DNA of 64,000 nt, taken from positions 4,193 to 68,192 of the forward strand of contig JACYUE010000001.1 in the NCBI GenBank assembly GCA_014841595.1, in the 5' to 3' direction. The stretch comes from Oxalobacteraceae sp. CFBP 8761 (GTDB lineage: Bacteria > Pseudomonadota > Gammaproteobacteria > Burkholderiales > Burkholderiaceae_D). Shown here in pieces: positions 37,913-47,223 of the stretch; position 1 is the first letter of the stretch; every line of letters starts with the position of its first letter. Made by a program: the position numbers and the translations under genes. A model generated the notes under the pieces. That model did no database searches and was not told the origin of the DNA. It was given only the letters and a program-made list of their open reading frames with translations.

Positions 37913-39737
37913 CTACAACTGCCACGGATGGTTGTTCCTGCCATCGAGCGCGCTGTCGAGATACGTCGCGGCGCTGATCAGGGCCAGGTGCGTGAACGCC
38001 TGCGGGAAGTTACCGAGCAGCTCAGCCTTGCCGGTGAACTCCTCGGCGTACAGCCCGACGTGGTTACCGTAGGCGAGCAACTTTTCCATATTGTTGTGCG
38101 CCTGCTCCAGGCGGCCGGCGCGCGCCAGGCATTCCACGTACCAGAACGAGCAGGCCGCGAACGCGCCTTCTTCGCCTTCGAGACCATCGTCGCGGTCGTA
38201 GCGCAGCACCAGCGCGTCGTCGCCCAGCTGGTCGCCGATGGCGTCGAGCGTGGCCAGCCACTGCGGGTCGGTCGAGCCGATGAAGCGCACCAGCGGCATC
38301 ATCAGCATCGCGCCATCGAGGTCGGTGGAGCCCTTGCTGCGCACGAAGTGGCCCAGTTCCTTGTTCCAGAAGGTGGCCCAGATGTAGTTGGAGATGTCGT
38401 TGCGCGCCGCGATCCACTGGTCGAACGGGGCAGTCAGCGAGCGCTTGCTGGCCAGGCGGATCGCCCGGTCGACCGCCACCCAGCACATGAGTTGCGAGTG
38501 CAGGTGCTCGCGCGGCGCTTCACGGCCTTCCCAGATACCGGCGTCGGGCCGGCGCCAGTTGTCGCACACGAAGCCGACCACGTGGCACACGCCCAGCCAG
38601 CCGGCGTGCGAGATCGCTTCCCCATACTTGTTGCTCAGGTAAACCGCATCGAGCAGGGCGCCGAAGATATCGAGCTGCAGCTGGGTCGCCGCATCGTTGC
38701 CGATCCTGACCGGCTGCGAGCCGGCATAACCGGCCAGGTGATCGAGATCGACTTCGGCCTGCACCTCGCCGCCGTCAAGCGCGTACATGATGCGCAGCTG
38801 GCCGTCATCGGGCCCATGGCTGGGCCGCTCGGCCGACCAGCGCGTGAACGCCTTGGCTTCCTCGGTGTAACCAAGGCGCATCAGCGCATACACGGTGAAC
38901 GAGGCGTCGCGGATCCAGGTCGAGCGGTAATCCCAGTTGCGCGAGCCGCCCAGTACCTCGGGCAGGCCGAAGGTGGCGGCAGCGACCATCGAGCCATGAC
39001 GGCGCGAGGTCATCAGCTTGAGCACCAGCGCCGAACGCGTGACGTCCTCGCGCCAGCGGCCCTTGTAGGTCGAGCGCCTGGCCCAGTTGCGCCAGTGCGC
39101 GACGACGTCGACGACCAGCGTGTCGCGCGCAGCCTGGTCAAGGGGCGGGTCGCCTTCTTCGTCCATGACGATGTCGATCGACTCGCCGGCCTTCAGCACG
39201 AAGCTGGCGCCGGCGCCGCCGTCGACAGCGGTGAAGTCGACCGGCGCGCACAGGCGCAGCGACGGCGCGCCGGCGGCGGAAAACACCACCTGGTCCTGCG
39301 TGATGCTGACCTCGGGCTGCAGGCGCGCATAGTCAAAGCGCGGCTGGCAATCGAGCCGCATCCGTACTTCGCCCTTCGTGACTTCCACGCGCCGCAGCAC
39401 GCATGCCGCGCCGTGACCGATTTCCTCGGGGCCGGCCATCAGGTCGGTGATCTGGACGCTGGCCTCGTCACTCAGCCACTGCGTGAGCAGGACGTTGGTG
39501 TCGGGCAGGTAGGTCTGCACGACGCGCGCATCGGGCATCTGTGGCGCGAGCGTGAAGTGGCCGCCCTTGTCCGGGTCGAGCAAGGCGGCGAAGATGCTGG
39601 GGCTGTCGAAGTCGGGCCAGCACAGAAAGTCGATCGTGCCGTCGGTAGCGACGAGCGCCATCGTGGCCAGGTTGCCGATGGCGCCGTGGTTGGCAATCGG
39701 TCTTGGCGGCGGGGTGCCGGCCGAATTATCTGAACGT

Positions 39738-39745
<8 letters not shown>
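37913..39745 (-). CDS. Glycoside hydrolase family 15 protein (glucoamylase/trehalase-like)
   Basis: Protein of 610 residues. The N-terminal beta domain begins with IANHGAIGNLATMALVATDGTIDFLCWPDFDSP (cited by parts: IANHGAIGN near 18 and DFLCWPDFDSP near 40), followed by an alpha/alpha barrel. GGSRNWDYRSTWIRDASFTV near residue 265 is the GH15 block that carries Trp-Asp and Arg-Asp pairs of the active site, and WEGREAPREHLHSQLMCW near 405 holds a likely catalytic Glu. No signal peptide, so cytoplasmic. Relatives are trehalases or glucan hydrolases; I cannot choose. The ATG at 39745 overlaps the upstream SDR stop by eight bases, so the two are coupled. Confidence 0.87.
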
Positions 39746-40535
<790 letters not shown>

Positions 40536-40720
40536 GGGATTCTCCAGAAGGTCGGGACGCACTGTTGCGTACGCCAGTGATTGGCGTGACCTTAGCAGAA
40601 AGCGGGGATGCGACCGGCACGCCATGGGTGGCAATGGCGTGTGGAAAAACGGGAACTGAATCCGTGCGAAAAGATGGTGTGAGTGTGAGTCACCGCACCG
40701 AGTGAGCACCCCGCGAGACA

Positions 40721-40796
40721 TAAGATCAGGCTGTCTCTTTCAGGACATCCCTAGTTTTGGACTTTGGCCCGCTCGTCACCGAGCGGGCATTTTTTT
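40721..40796 (+). ncRNA. Candidate small RNA, copy 2 (with -10 box and terminator)
   Basis: A TAAGAT hexamer (40721-40726) stands four bases before the 34-base segment shared with 33700-33733. A strong terminator follows (GCCCGCTCG/CGAGCGGGC, four-base loop, seven Ts). The inferred transcript is again about 66 nt. Upstream sequence and hairpin differ from copy 1, so only the 5' half is conserved. It lies in the 263-base gap between the divergently placed SDR start and the HDOD stop; the terminator touches the HDOD stop and probably does not serve that gene, which runs the other way. Confidence 0.5.
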
Positions 40797-40798
40797 GC

Positions 40799-41632
40799 CT
40801 AGAGCAGCGCCGAGGCCAGGCTCTTGACCTCTTCGCCCGACTCTTCCAGCACGCCCTTGAGCGTGCCGTGGCCGAACACGAAGTCGATGGTGGCCGCGGC
40901 CGCATAAGTCGTGGCGCCCACGGGCGCGAACAGCGGCGACGGGAACGGCGCCAGATCATTGGCCAGCAGCAGCGTGTCGCCGAGGGTTTCGGGTGGCAGC
41001 GCGCGCATGCCGTCCCACAAGGCTTCGATGGCGCTCATCACGGGCGCCGGCACGGCGAGCTGGTGCAGCACGCCGCGACCGATGGCCGCTTCGCCATGGT
41101 CGAGCCAGGCATCGAGATGATCGTCAAGCAGCCCCGGCATCGCTTCGGCGCGCGACAGCAGATAAAAGCCGCCGACTTCATGCACGATGCCGGCGAACAG
41201 GGCGGTTTCAGGGTCGACGAACGAGACGCGGCGCGCGATCACCTGGGCCAGTGCGGCCACGTGGGCCGAGTGTGTCCACAGCTGGTCGGCCTTCTTGCGC
41301 AGGCCGGGGTCGCGGATTTCGCTGGCCAGCTGGCGCACGATGACGGACGCGGCCAGCGCGCCCAGCGTGCGAAAGCCCACCCGCTGCACGGCGGCGGGCA
41401 CGCTCGTGACGTCGTTGCCGGAGCGGTTGTAGGCGACCGAGTTGGCGATCGCCACGGTGCGCGCGGCCAGCAGCGGCTCGGCCTGCACGAGGCGGGCAGC
41501 GGCGTCGATGTGGCAATCGGGTTCACTCAACGCCCGCTGCAACTTGAGCGATGCGTGAACGCTGGTGGGAAACGTGAGTTCGCCCCTGCTGGCTTCAGCA
41601 GCGATGCTGTCGAGGGAAGAGAGTTGGTCCAT
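40799..41632 (-). CDS. HDOD domain signalling protein
   Basis: Protein of 277 residues made up almost entirely of an HDOD domain: ELTFPTSVHASLKLQRALSE at about 18-37, a VQRVGFRTLGALAASVIVRQL helix region near 85, LWTHSAHVAALAQVIA near 118, FAGIVHEVGGFYLL near 145. HDOD proteins resemble HD phosphohydrolases but generally lack the metal ligands and work as signalling scaffolds. The ATG at 41632 is six bases after a TATAAT box on the minus strand and no ribosome-binding site is visible, so the message may be leaderless. Confidence 0.85.
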   Translation of the reverse strand: MDQLSSLDSIAAEASRGELTFPTSVHASLKLQRALSEPDCHIDAAARLVQAEPLLAARTVAIANSVAYNRSGNDVTSVPAAVQRVGFRTLGALAASVIVRQLASEIRDPGLRKKADQLWTHSAHVAALAQVIARRVSFVDPETALFAGIVHEVGGFYLLSRAEAMPGLLDDHLDAWLDHGEAAIGRGVLHQLAVPAPVMSAIEALWDGMRALPPETLGDTLLLANDLAPFPSPLFAPVGATTYAAAATIDFVFGHGTLKGVLEESGEEVKSLASALL

Positions 41633-41638
41633 CAAAAA

Positions 41639-41644
41639 ATTATA
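41639..41644 (-). promoter_or_regulatory. Consensus -10 box abutting the HDOD start
   Basis: TATAAT on the minus strand with six bases to the ATG at 41632. Transcription would begin at or within a base or two of the start codon. No good -35 is seen. Confidence 0.5.
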
Positions 41645-41724
41645 CCCCCAACCCACCAGAACGCGACCAACTATATTGCTCTAGAGAACCACGGGCCTTG
41701 GCCTGTGGCATCCCAGCGACCGGA

Positions 41725-42006
41725 TTACGCTTCGCTGAAGATGGCGTCGCAGCCTTCTTTTGGCTCTTCAGTGTTTTCCAGCTCGTCGGCCAGGCCCAGA
41801 TCGAACAGTTCTTCGACCGCGTTCATGTAGCTGTTGAGCTTGGTTGCGCCGATGAGGCGGTAAATGTCGCCGGCTTCGTTGCGCACGCCGATCAGCATCG
41901 GTTCTTGCTGGACTTCGTCCAGTGGGGCGACGTCGAGCAGGATGTTGCCGATGATGTGCTTGTCGAAATGGGCGGGCTTCTTGTCGTCGATGAGGGCGGT
42001 TTTCAA
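41725..42006 (-). CDS. Small hypothetical protein with TTG start, coupled to marR
   Basis: Protein of 93 residues starting at a TTG whose last two bases and following A form the stop of the marR gene (TTGA overlap). AAGGA lies six bases upstream, inside marR. There is no ATG in the frame before residue 37. The sequence reads sensibly: a basic start, HIIGNILLDVAPLDEV, then PMLIGVRNEAGDIYRLIGATKL, which looks like a small beta sheet, and an acidic tail with EEPKEGCDAIFSE. I do not recognise a family. It is soluble, and coupling suggests that it works with or is controlled by the MarR protein. Confidence 0.65.
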   Translation of the reverse strand: MKTALIDDKKPAHFDKHIIGNILLDVAPLDEVQQEPMLIGVRNEAGDIYRLIGATKLNSYMNAVEELFDLGLADELENTEEPKEGCDAIFSEA

Positions 42007-42476
42007 GGCGTTTCCTTCAGGTGGGGTGATGATGGCAGGGGACCGTTGCCGTGGCTGGCGATGCGGGTGCGCAGCAGCGTCAGGGCGGTTTCGAGCGTGG
42101 CGAAGTCGGTGTCGCTGTAAGCGTGGAACAGTTCCTTGCCGCGTGCGATCACGATCGGGAATACGTTGCAGAATACCTGTTCCCCGGCCGGCGTGAGGCG
42201 CACGAAGAACGAGCGCTTGTCGTCGCAGCTGCGCTCGCGCAGCACCAGGCCCTTGTGCTCCAGGCGTTCGATGACGCCGGTGAGCGTGCCCTTGGTGATC
42301 AGCGTGCGCTCGCCCAGCTCCTTGTAGCTCATGCCGCTCGTGTTGCCGAGCGTGGCGATGATATCGAACTGCGCGTGTGTCAAACCGTTCTGGCGCACGG
42401 CGTCGCCCGAGACGCGCTCGAAGCTCTGCATGCACTCGGCCAGCAGTCGGACGCTTTTTAGATATCGTTCCCCCAT
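42003..42476 (-). CDS. MarR family transcriptional regulator
   Basis: Protein of 157 residues. The winged helix is visible: LTHAQFDIIATLGNTSGMSYKELGERTLITKGTLTGVIERLEHKGLV spans about residues 32-78, with the recognition helix around KGTLTGVIERLE and the wing SCDDKRSFFVRLT just after it. The dimerisation helices are at both ends. Such proteins usually repress nearby genes and respond to small phenolic or stress ligands; the ligand is unknown. A TATAAT box ends eight bases before the ATG, so the message may be almost leaderless. The 93-aa gene downstream is its likely partner. Confidence 0.88.
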   Translation of the reverse strand: MGERYLKSVRLLAECMQSFERVSGDAVRQNGLTHAQFDIIATLGNTSGMSYKELGERTLITKGTLTGVIERLEHKGLVLRERSCDDKRSFFVRLTPAGEQVFCNVFPIVIARGKELFHAYSDTDFATLETALTLLRTRIASHGNGPLPSSPHLKETP

Positions 42477-42484
42477 GGGCCGGG

Positions 42485-42490
42485 ATTATA
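42485..42490 (-). promoter_or_regulatory. Consensus -10 box abutting the marR start
   Basis: TATAAT on the minus strand, eight bases before the ATG at 42476, which leaves a leader of zero to two bases. No ribosome-binding site precedes the ATG. A protein binding here would control its own gene directly. Confidence 0.5.
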
Positions 42491-42561
42491 GCCGCCCGCT
42501 GCACTGACCGCTGCACCGCGCGTCCATCGGTACGCAATATGACGGGGTGGACCGCACAGGC

Positions 42562-42589
42562 TTGTTGCGCGAATGTTCTCCGGTATGAT
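42562..42589 (+). promoter_or_regulatory. argR: Putative argR promoter
   Basis: TTGTTG, 16-base spacer, TATGAT. Predicted start near 42596, about 60 bases before the argR ATG. I see no clear ArgR half-site here. Confidence 0.45.
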
Positions 42590-42655
42590 GTACGCCCATG
42601 TCGTTTGCACAGGCCTGTGGCCATTTCCTATTCGTGACCCTGACCATCCGCCGCG

Positions 42656-43594
42656 ATGCAGCCTGACCTGTCCCTGCTGACCCAGGAGCGGCTGTTGCGC
42701 GTGCTACTGGTCAATGCCGGCGAGCCGGACGCGCTGACCTGGTCCGGGCTGTACCAGCCGCTGCGGCTGGCCGCCAAGGTACTGGGGCCCGAGCGCCTGC
42801 ACGTCGACGTGCGCAGTCCCGACAAATTCATGGGCGACGCCCAGCGTCACTGGCACCTGGTGCTGCTGGTGGCCGACGAAGCCGAAGCGGCGCTGCGTCC
42901 GGCCAATCTGCGCGCCTTGGTCGAGCGCTGCCGCGCCGCGCCGTTCTGGGGCGGCGTCGGCGCCGGCGTGCTGTGGCTGGCCGACGCCGGCGTCCTGCAT
43001 GGCGTGCGCACGGCGCTGCCGTGGGCGCTGTACCCGGACGTCAATGCCCAGGCCGAACAGGCCCTGCTCACCCCCAACCTGTACGAATTCGACGCCAACC
43101 GCCTGACCTGCTGCGGCGGCGCGGCCAGTATCGACTTCGCGCTGACGCTGGTCGACCTGCTGTTTGGCGCGACCGTCCAGGCGCAAGTGAAAGAGACGCT
43201 GTGCATCGACCGCGTGCGCGGCCCGGACGAGCGCCAGCGCGTGGCGCTGCAGGCCCGCTTCGGCGCGCTGCAACCGAAACTGTCCGAGGCGGTGGCGCTG
43301 ATGGAAGCCAATATCGAAGAGCCGCTGTCCACCGACGAAATTGCGCAGCTGTCCGGCATTTCGCGGCGCCAGCTCGAACGCCTGTTCAAGCAATACCTGG
43401 GCAGCCTGCCATCGCGCTACTACCTCGAACTGCGCCTGCGCCGCTCGCGCCAGCTCTTGCTCGACACCAATCACTCGATCGTGCAGGTGGGGCTGATGTG
43501 CGGATTTTCGTCCGGCTCGCATTTTTCGACGGCGTTCGGGGCCTTGTTCGGCAATACGCCGCGCGAAGAGCGGCAGAGGAAGCTGGCGCAATAG
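42656..43594 (+). CDS. argR: AraC-family arginine regulator (ArgR, GlxA-like)
   Basis: Protein of 312 residues. The N-terminal domain (about 14-180) is of the DJ-1/amidase-like type found in GlxA regulators (VLLVNAGEPDALTW, then LVLLVADEAEAALRP). The C-terminal AraC domain has both helix-turn-helix motifs: STDEIAQLSGISRRQLERLFKQ near 227 and NHSIVQVGLMCGFSSGSHFSTAF near 277. Pseudomonas aeruginosa ArgR is of this class and activates the arginine succinyltransferase operon. The gene sits immediately upstream of that operon, and a site matching the ArgR consensus precedes astC. This ArgR is unrelated to E. coli ArgR. Confidence 0.82.
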   Translation: MQPDLSLLTQERLLRVLLVNAGEPDALTWSGLYQPLRLAAKVLGPERLHVDVRSPDKFMGDAQRHWHLVLLVADEAEAALRPANLRALVERCRAAPFWGGVGAGVLWLADAGVLHGVRTALPWALYPDVNAQAEQALLTPNLYEFDANRLTCCGGAASIDFALTLVDLLFGATVQAQVKETLCIDRVRGPDERQRVALQARFGALQPKLSEAVALMEANIEEPLSTDEIAQLSGISRRQLERLFKQYLGSLPSRYYLELRLRRSRQLLLDTNHSIVQVGLMCGFSSGSHFSTAFGALFGNTPREERQRKLAQ

Positions 43595-43626
43595 CGCCGT
43601 CCGGTAGCGTCAAAAATGAAAATGCC

Positions 43627-43669
43627 TGTCGCACTTCTAAAAGAAGTTGTCGGCCAGCGTTTCTATAAT
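43627..43669 (+). promoter_or_regulatory. Tandem ArgR half-sites and -10 box of the ast operon
   Basis: TGTCGC (43627-43632), eight bases, AA, five bases, then TGTCGG (43648-43653). Two half-sites 21 bases apart match the consensus TGTCGC-N8-AA-N5 that I recall for Pseudomonas ArgR; the second half-site is imperfect. A perfect TATAAT is at 43664-43669, and the region where a -35 should be is poor and covered by the half-sites, as expected for an activator-dependent promoter. Confidence 0.65.
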
Positions 43670-43730
43670 GAATTGATCATGCGGGAGAAGCATCCCGCGC
43701 CATTTACATTGATTGGATGAGGAAAAAGCC

Positions 43731-45032
43731 ATGAACGCTCAGCTTGATTCGGGTATCGCCACGCGGTCTGTCACCCGCCAGACCTTCGACGACGTCCTGG
43801 TCCCGACCTACGCCCCGGCCGCCATGGTGCCGGTGCGCGCATCGGGCCTGGACCTGTGGGACCAGGAAGGCAAGCAGTATCTGGACTTCACCTCGGGCAT
43901 CGCCGTCACCTCGCTGGGCCACGCCCACCCTGAAGTGAACGAAGCGCTGACCAAGCAGCTCAACACCCTCTGGCACCTCGGCAATGGCTACACCAACGAG
44001 CCGGTGCTGCGCCTGGCCAGCGCCCTGACCGAAGCGACGTTCGCCGAGCGCGCGTTCTTCTGCAACTCGGGCGCCGAAGCCAACGAAGCGGCCCTCAAGC
44101 TCGCCCGTAAATACGCGCACACCAAGTTCGGTCCGCACAAGTCGCGCATCGTCTCGTGCCTGGCTTCGTTCCACGGCCGCACGTTGTTTACCGTGTCGGT
44201 CGGCGGCCAGTCGAAATACACCGAAGGCTTCGAGCCGCTGCCACCGGAACTGAGCCACATCCCGTACAACGACATCGAGGCCGCGCGCGCCGCGATTACC
44301 GACGATGTCGCGGCCGTGATCGTCGAGCCGATCCAGGGCGAGGGCGGCGTCATTCCGGGCAACCCGGACTACCTGAAAGCGCTGCGCGAGCTGTGCGACC
44401 AGACCGGCGCACTGCTGATCTTCGACGAAGTCCAGTCGGGCATGGGCCGCACCGGCACGCTGTTCGCCTACGAGCAGATGAACGTCAAGCCGGACGTCCT
44501 GACGTCGGCCAAGGCGCTGGGCAACGGCTACCCGATCGGCGCGATGCTCACGACCACCGAGATCGCCAAGCACCTGGGCGTGGGCAGCCACGGCACGACC
44601 TACGGCGGCAATCCGCTGGCCACCACCGTCGCCCTGAAGGTCCTGGAGATCATCAACCAGCCGGCTTTCCTCGCGCGCGTGAAAGAAGCCAACGTGGCGA
44701 TCATGACGAACCTGCTGCAACTGGCGGCGGACTTCCCGCAGGTGTTCGGCCAGCCACGCGGCATGGGCCTGCTCCTGGGCCTGCCGATGGCGGAAACGTC
44801 GAAGGGCCGCTCGAAGGACTTCACCAAGATCGCCGAGAAGATGGGCCTGATGCTGCTGATCGCCGGTCCGGACGTCGTGCGCCTGGCGCCGGCGCTGATC
44901 GTCTCGGACGCGCAGATCGCCGAAGCGAACCGCATCATGCGCGCCGCCGTGGCCGAATTCCTGGCCGACGCCATCGACGAACCTGCGGCGCCACGCAAAG
45001 AGGCACCCGTGCCGGCACCCGACGCCGCCTGA
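43731..45032 (+). CDS. astC: Succinylornithine/acetylornithine aminotransferase
   Basis: Protein of 433 residues, a class III PLP aminotransferase. SLGHAHPEVNEAL near 60, FCNSGAEANEAALKLAR near 105, EPIQGEGGV near 200, IFDEVQSGMGRTG near 230 and the PLP lysine in TSAKALGNGYPIG near 262 are present. In the AST pathway it converts N-succinylornithine to succinylglutamate semialdehyde, passing the amino group to 2-oxoglutarate. Assignment to AstC rather than ArgD rests on the neighbours. GAGGA lies about eight bases before the ATG at 43731; a TTG at 43713 is a weaker alternative. Confidence 0.9.
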   Translation: MNAQLDSGIATRSVTRQTFDDVLVPTYAPAAMVPVRASGLDLWDQEGKQYLDFTSGIAVTSLGHAHPEVNEALTKQLNTLWHLGNGYTNEPVLRLASALTEATFAERAFFCNSGAEANEAALKLARKYAHTKFGPHKSRIVSCLASFHGRTLFTVSVGGQSKYTEGFEPLPPELSHIPYNDIEAARAAITDDVAAVIVEPIQGEGGVIPGNPDYLKALRELCDQTGALLIFDEVQSGMGRTGTLFAYEQMNVKPDVLTSAKALGNGYPIGAMLTTTEIAKHLGVGSHGTTYGGNPLATTVALKVLEIINQPAFLARVKEANVAIMTNLLQLAADFPQVFGQPRGMGLLLGLPMAETSKGRSKDFTKIAEKMGLMLLIAGPDVVRLAPALIVSDAQIAEANRIMRAAVAEFLADAIDEPAAPRKEAPVPAPDAA

Positions 45033-45100
45033 CGCATCGGACCCGCCGGCCGCCTTGACCAAGGCGGCCGGCTGCACGCACTGACCCACAGGGAGACCAC

Positions 45101-46153
45101 ATGTATGTTGTCCGTCCGGTAGATCGCGCGGATATCGGCGCGCTCGAAGCGATGGCCGCTATTTCGATGCCGGGGGTGCATACGCTCCCGCGCACGCGCG
45201 AAGGCATCAATGCCGCCGTCGAGCGCTCGCTCGCCTCGTTCGCCGCGCAAGTCGATATTCCAAGCGAAGAATCGTATCTGTTCGTGCTCGAAGACCTGCG
45301 CTCGCGCGAGGTCGTCGGCACCGCCGCCATCCACGCATCGGCCGGCTCGAACGGCACCTATTTCGCGTTTCGCAACGATGTCATCCAGCAGGTCTCGCGT
45401 GACCTGAACATCAGCCACAACGTGCACGCACTGACGCTGTGCTCCGAGCTGACTGCCTACTCGCACCTGTCGGGTTTTTTCGTGCGCAACCGCGAGAGCG
45501 CGGGCGTCGAGGCGGCGCTGTTGTCGCGCGCGCGCCTGCTGTACGCGATGCTCGCGCCACACCGCTTTGGCGACCGTTTCTTCGTGCCGCTGGCCGGGCG
45601 CGTCGATGCCGATGGCCAGTCGCCGTTCTGGAATGCGCTGGGCCGCAAGTTCTTCAAGATGGATTTTCTCGAAGCCGAGCGCCTGATCGAAGGCGCCCGC
45701 AACCGCACGCTGATCGTCGAACTGATGCCGCATTATCCCGTCTACGTGCCGCTGCTGCCGGGCGACGCCCAGGCGGCGCTGGGCCAGATCCATCCGGGTG
45801 GCCAGATGGCGTTCGACCTGCTGGCGCAGGAAGGCTTCGAAGCCGACGAGTACATCGACATCTTCGACGGCGGCCCGATCCTGCAGGCGCACAAGAACGC
45901 GCTGCGTTCGTTCGGCGCGTCGCAGCGCCTGCGCGTGGCCGCTGCCGGGCAGGAGTCGCCGAATCACGGCGCGCCGGTGGCGTACGCCGTCGCCAGCGTC
46001 GACAACGGCTTCCGGGCCGTGACGCTGCACTCTTCGCCGCTCGAACAAGGCTCGACGATCGCACTGCCGCGCGACGTCCAGCAAGCGCTTGGCGTCGCAG
46101 CGGGCGACGAGGTTGTCTGCCTGCGCATCGAAGGAGAAGCATCATGCTCGTGA
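45101..46153 (+). CDS. aruF: Arginine N-succinyltransferase, alpha subunit
   Basis: Protein of 350 residues that transfers succinyl from succinyl-CoA to arginine, the first step of the AST pathway. It begins MYVVRPVDRADIGALEAMA and has LSGFFVRNRESAG near 125, SPFWNALGRKFFKMDFLEAE near 175 and the LMPHYPVYVPLLP block near 208, all typical of the AstA family. Like Pseudomonas, this genome has two AstA-like subunits in a row; they share the FFKMDF block and architecture. The C-terminal part reads PLEQGSTIALPRDVQQALGV. It overlaps aruG by 10 bases, which fits balanced production of a heteromeric enzyme. Confidence 0.9.
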   Translation: MYVVRPVDRADIGALEAMAAISMPGVHTLPRTREGINAAVERSLASFAAQVDIPSEESYLFVLEDLRSREVVGTAAIHASAGSNGTYFAFRNDVIQQVSRDLNISHNVHALTLCSELTAYSHLSGFFVRNRESAGVEAALLSRARLLYAMLAPHRFGDRFFVPLAGRVDADGQSPFWNALGRKFFKMDFLEAERLIEGARNRTLIVELMPHYPVYVPLLPGDAQAALGQIHPGGQMAFDLLAQEGFEADEYIDIFDGGPILQAHKNALRSFGASQRLRVAAAGQESPNHGAPVAYAVASVDNGFRAVTLHSSPLEQGSTIALPRDVQQALGVAAGDEVVCLRIEGEASCS

Positions 46154-47223
46154 TCCGCGCCGCCAAAACGTCCGACCTGGACGCCCTGATCAATATGGCG
46201 CACCAGGCCGGCAGTGGCATGACCACGCTGAAGCCCGATCCCGAGATGCTGGGCCAGCGCCTGGCCACGTCCGAGGCGTCGTTTGCCGAAACCATCCGCC
46301 CCGAACAGCGCGACTACATGTTCGTGCTCGAAGAGCCGCAGGACGGCAGCATCGCCGGTGTCTGCGCGATCAAGGGCGCGGTGGGCCTGACCGAACCGTT
46401 CTACAACTACCGCATCGGCACGCTGGTGCACTGCAGCCGTGAGCTGAATGTCTTCACGCGCATGGAGACGCTGTACCTGTCGAACGATCTCACCGGTTCG
46501 ACCGAACTGTGCTCGCTGTTTCTGCTGCCCGAATACCGCGTGGGCTTCAATGGCAAGTGGCTCTCCAAGAGCCGCTTCCTGTTCATCGCCCAGTTCCAGC
46601 AGCTGTTTACCGAAAAGATCATCGCCGAGATGCGCGGCTACCAGGACGAGGGCGGCGATTCGCCGTTCTACGAAGGCCTGGGCCGGCACTTCTTCAAGAT
46701 GGATTTCAACCATGTCGATGGCCTGACCGCGATCGGCAAGAAATCCTTCATCGCCGAACTGATGCCGCGCCAGCCGCTGTATGTCGACTACCTGCCGCAA
46801 TCGGCCATCGACGTCATCGGCAAGGTGCACACCTCGACCCAGCCGGCGCGCCGCCTGCTGGAGCAGGAGGGCATGTACTACGAAGGCTATGTCGACATCT
46901 TCGACGCCGGCCCCGTGCTGCAGGGCCGCGTGTCCGAACTGCGCGCGGTGCGCGACAGCGTGCTGGCCGTGGCGGCGCAAGGCTTGCCGGCGATCGACGC
47001 CGGCGAGGTGCTGGAAGGCGCACCCAAGGACGTCGCCCACGACACCGAACACATGCTGGTGTCGAACACGCGCCTGGACGACTTCCGGATGATCCTCACG
47101 CGCGCCGTGCCCGGCGCGGGCAGCGTGGTCCTGAGTCCCGACGAGCTGGCGCTGCTGCGCATCGCCGCCGGCGACAATGTGCGTACCCTGACACTCAATA
47201 CCAGGAAAAACACCCATGGCTAA
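46144..47223 (+). CDS. aruG: Arginine N-succinyltransferase, beta subunit
   Basis: Protein of 359 residues beginning MLVIRAAKTSDLDALINMA, the second AstA-family subunit. It has the full set of AstA blocks: TLYLSNDLTGSTELCSLFL near 107, SPFYEGLGRHFFKMDF near 180, KKSFIAELMPRQPLYVDYLP near 203, and GMYYEGYVDIFDAGPVLQ near 243. The ATG at 46144 lies within the end of aruF (10-base overlap). A further eight-base overlap links it to astD, so aruF, aruG and astD are tightly coupled. Confidence 0.9.
   Translation: MLVIRAAKTSDLDALINMAHQAGSGMTTLKPDPEMLGQRLATSEASFAETIRPEQRDYMFVLEEPQDGSIAGVCAIKGAVGLTEPFYNYRIGTLVHCSRELNVFTRMETLYLSNDLTGSTELCSLFLLPEYRVGFNGKWLSKSRFLFIAQFQQLFTEKIIAEMRGYQDEGGDSPFYEGLGRHFFKMDFNHVDGLTAIGKKSFIAELMPRQPLYVDYLPQSAIDVIGKVHTSTQPARRLLEQEGMYYEGYVDIFDAGPVLQGRVSELRAVRDSVLAVAAQGLPAIDAGEVLEGAPKDVAHDTEHMLVSNTRLDDFRMILTRAVPGAGSVVLSPDELALLRIAAGDNVRTLTLNTRKNTHG

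Noticed and set aside
40765..40796. Terminator assigned to the HDOD gene
   Set aside because: The T-run lies on the plus strand, while HDOD is transcribed from the minus strand; the hairpin fits the candidate small RNA instead.
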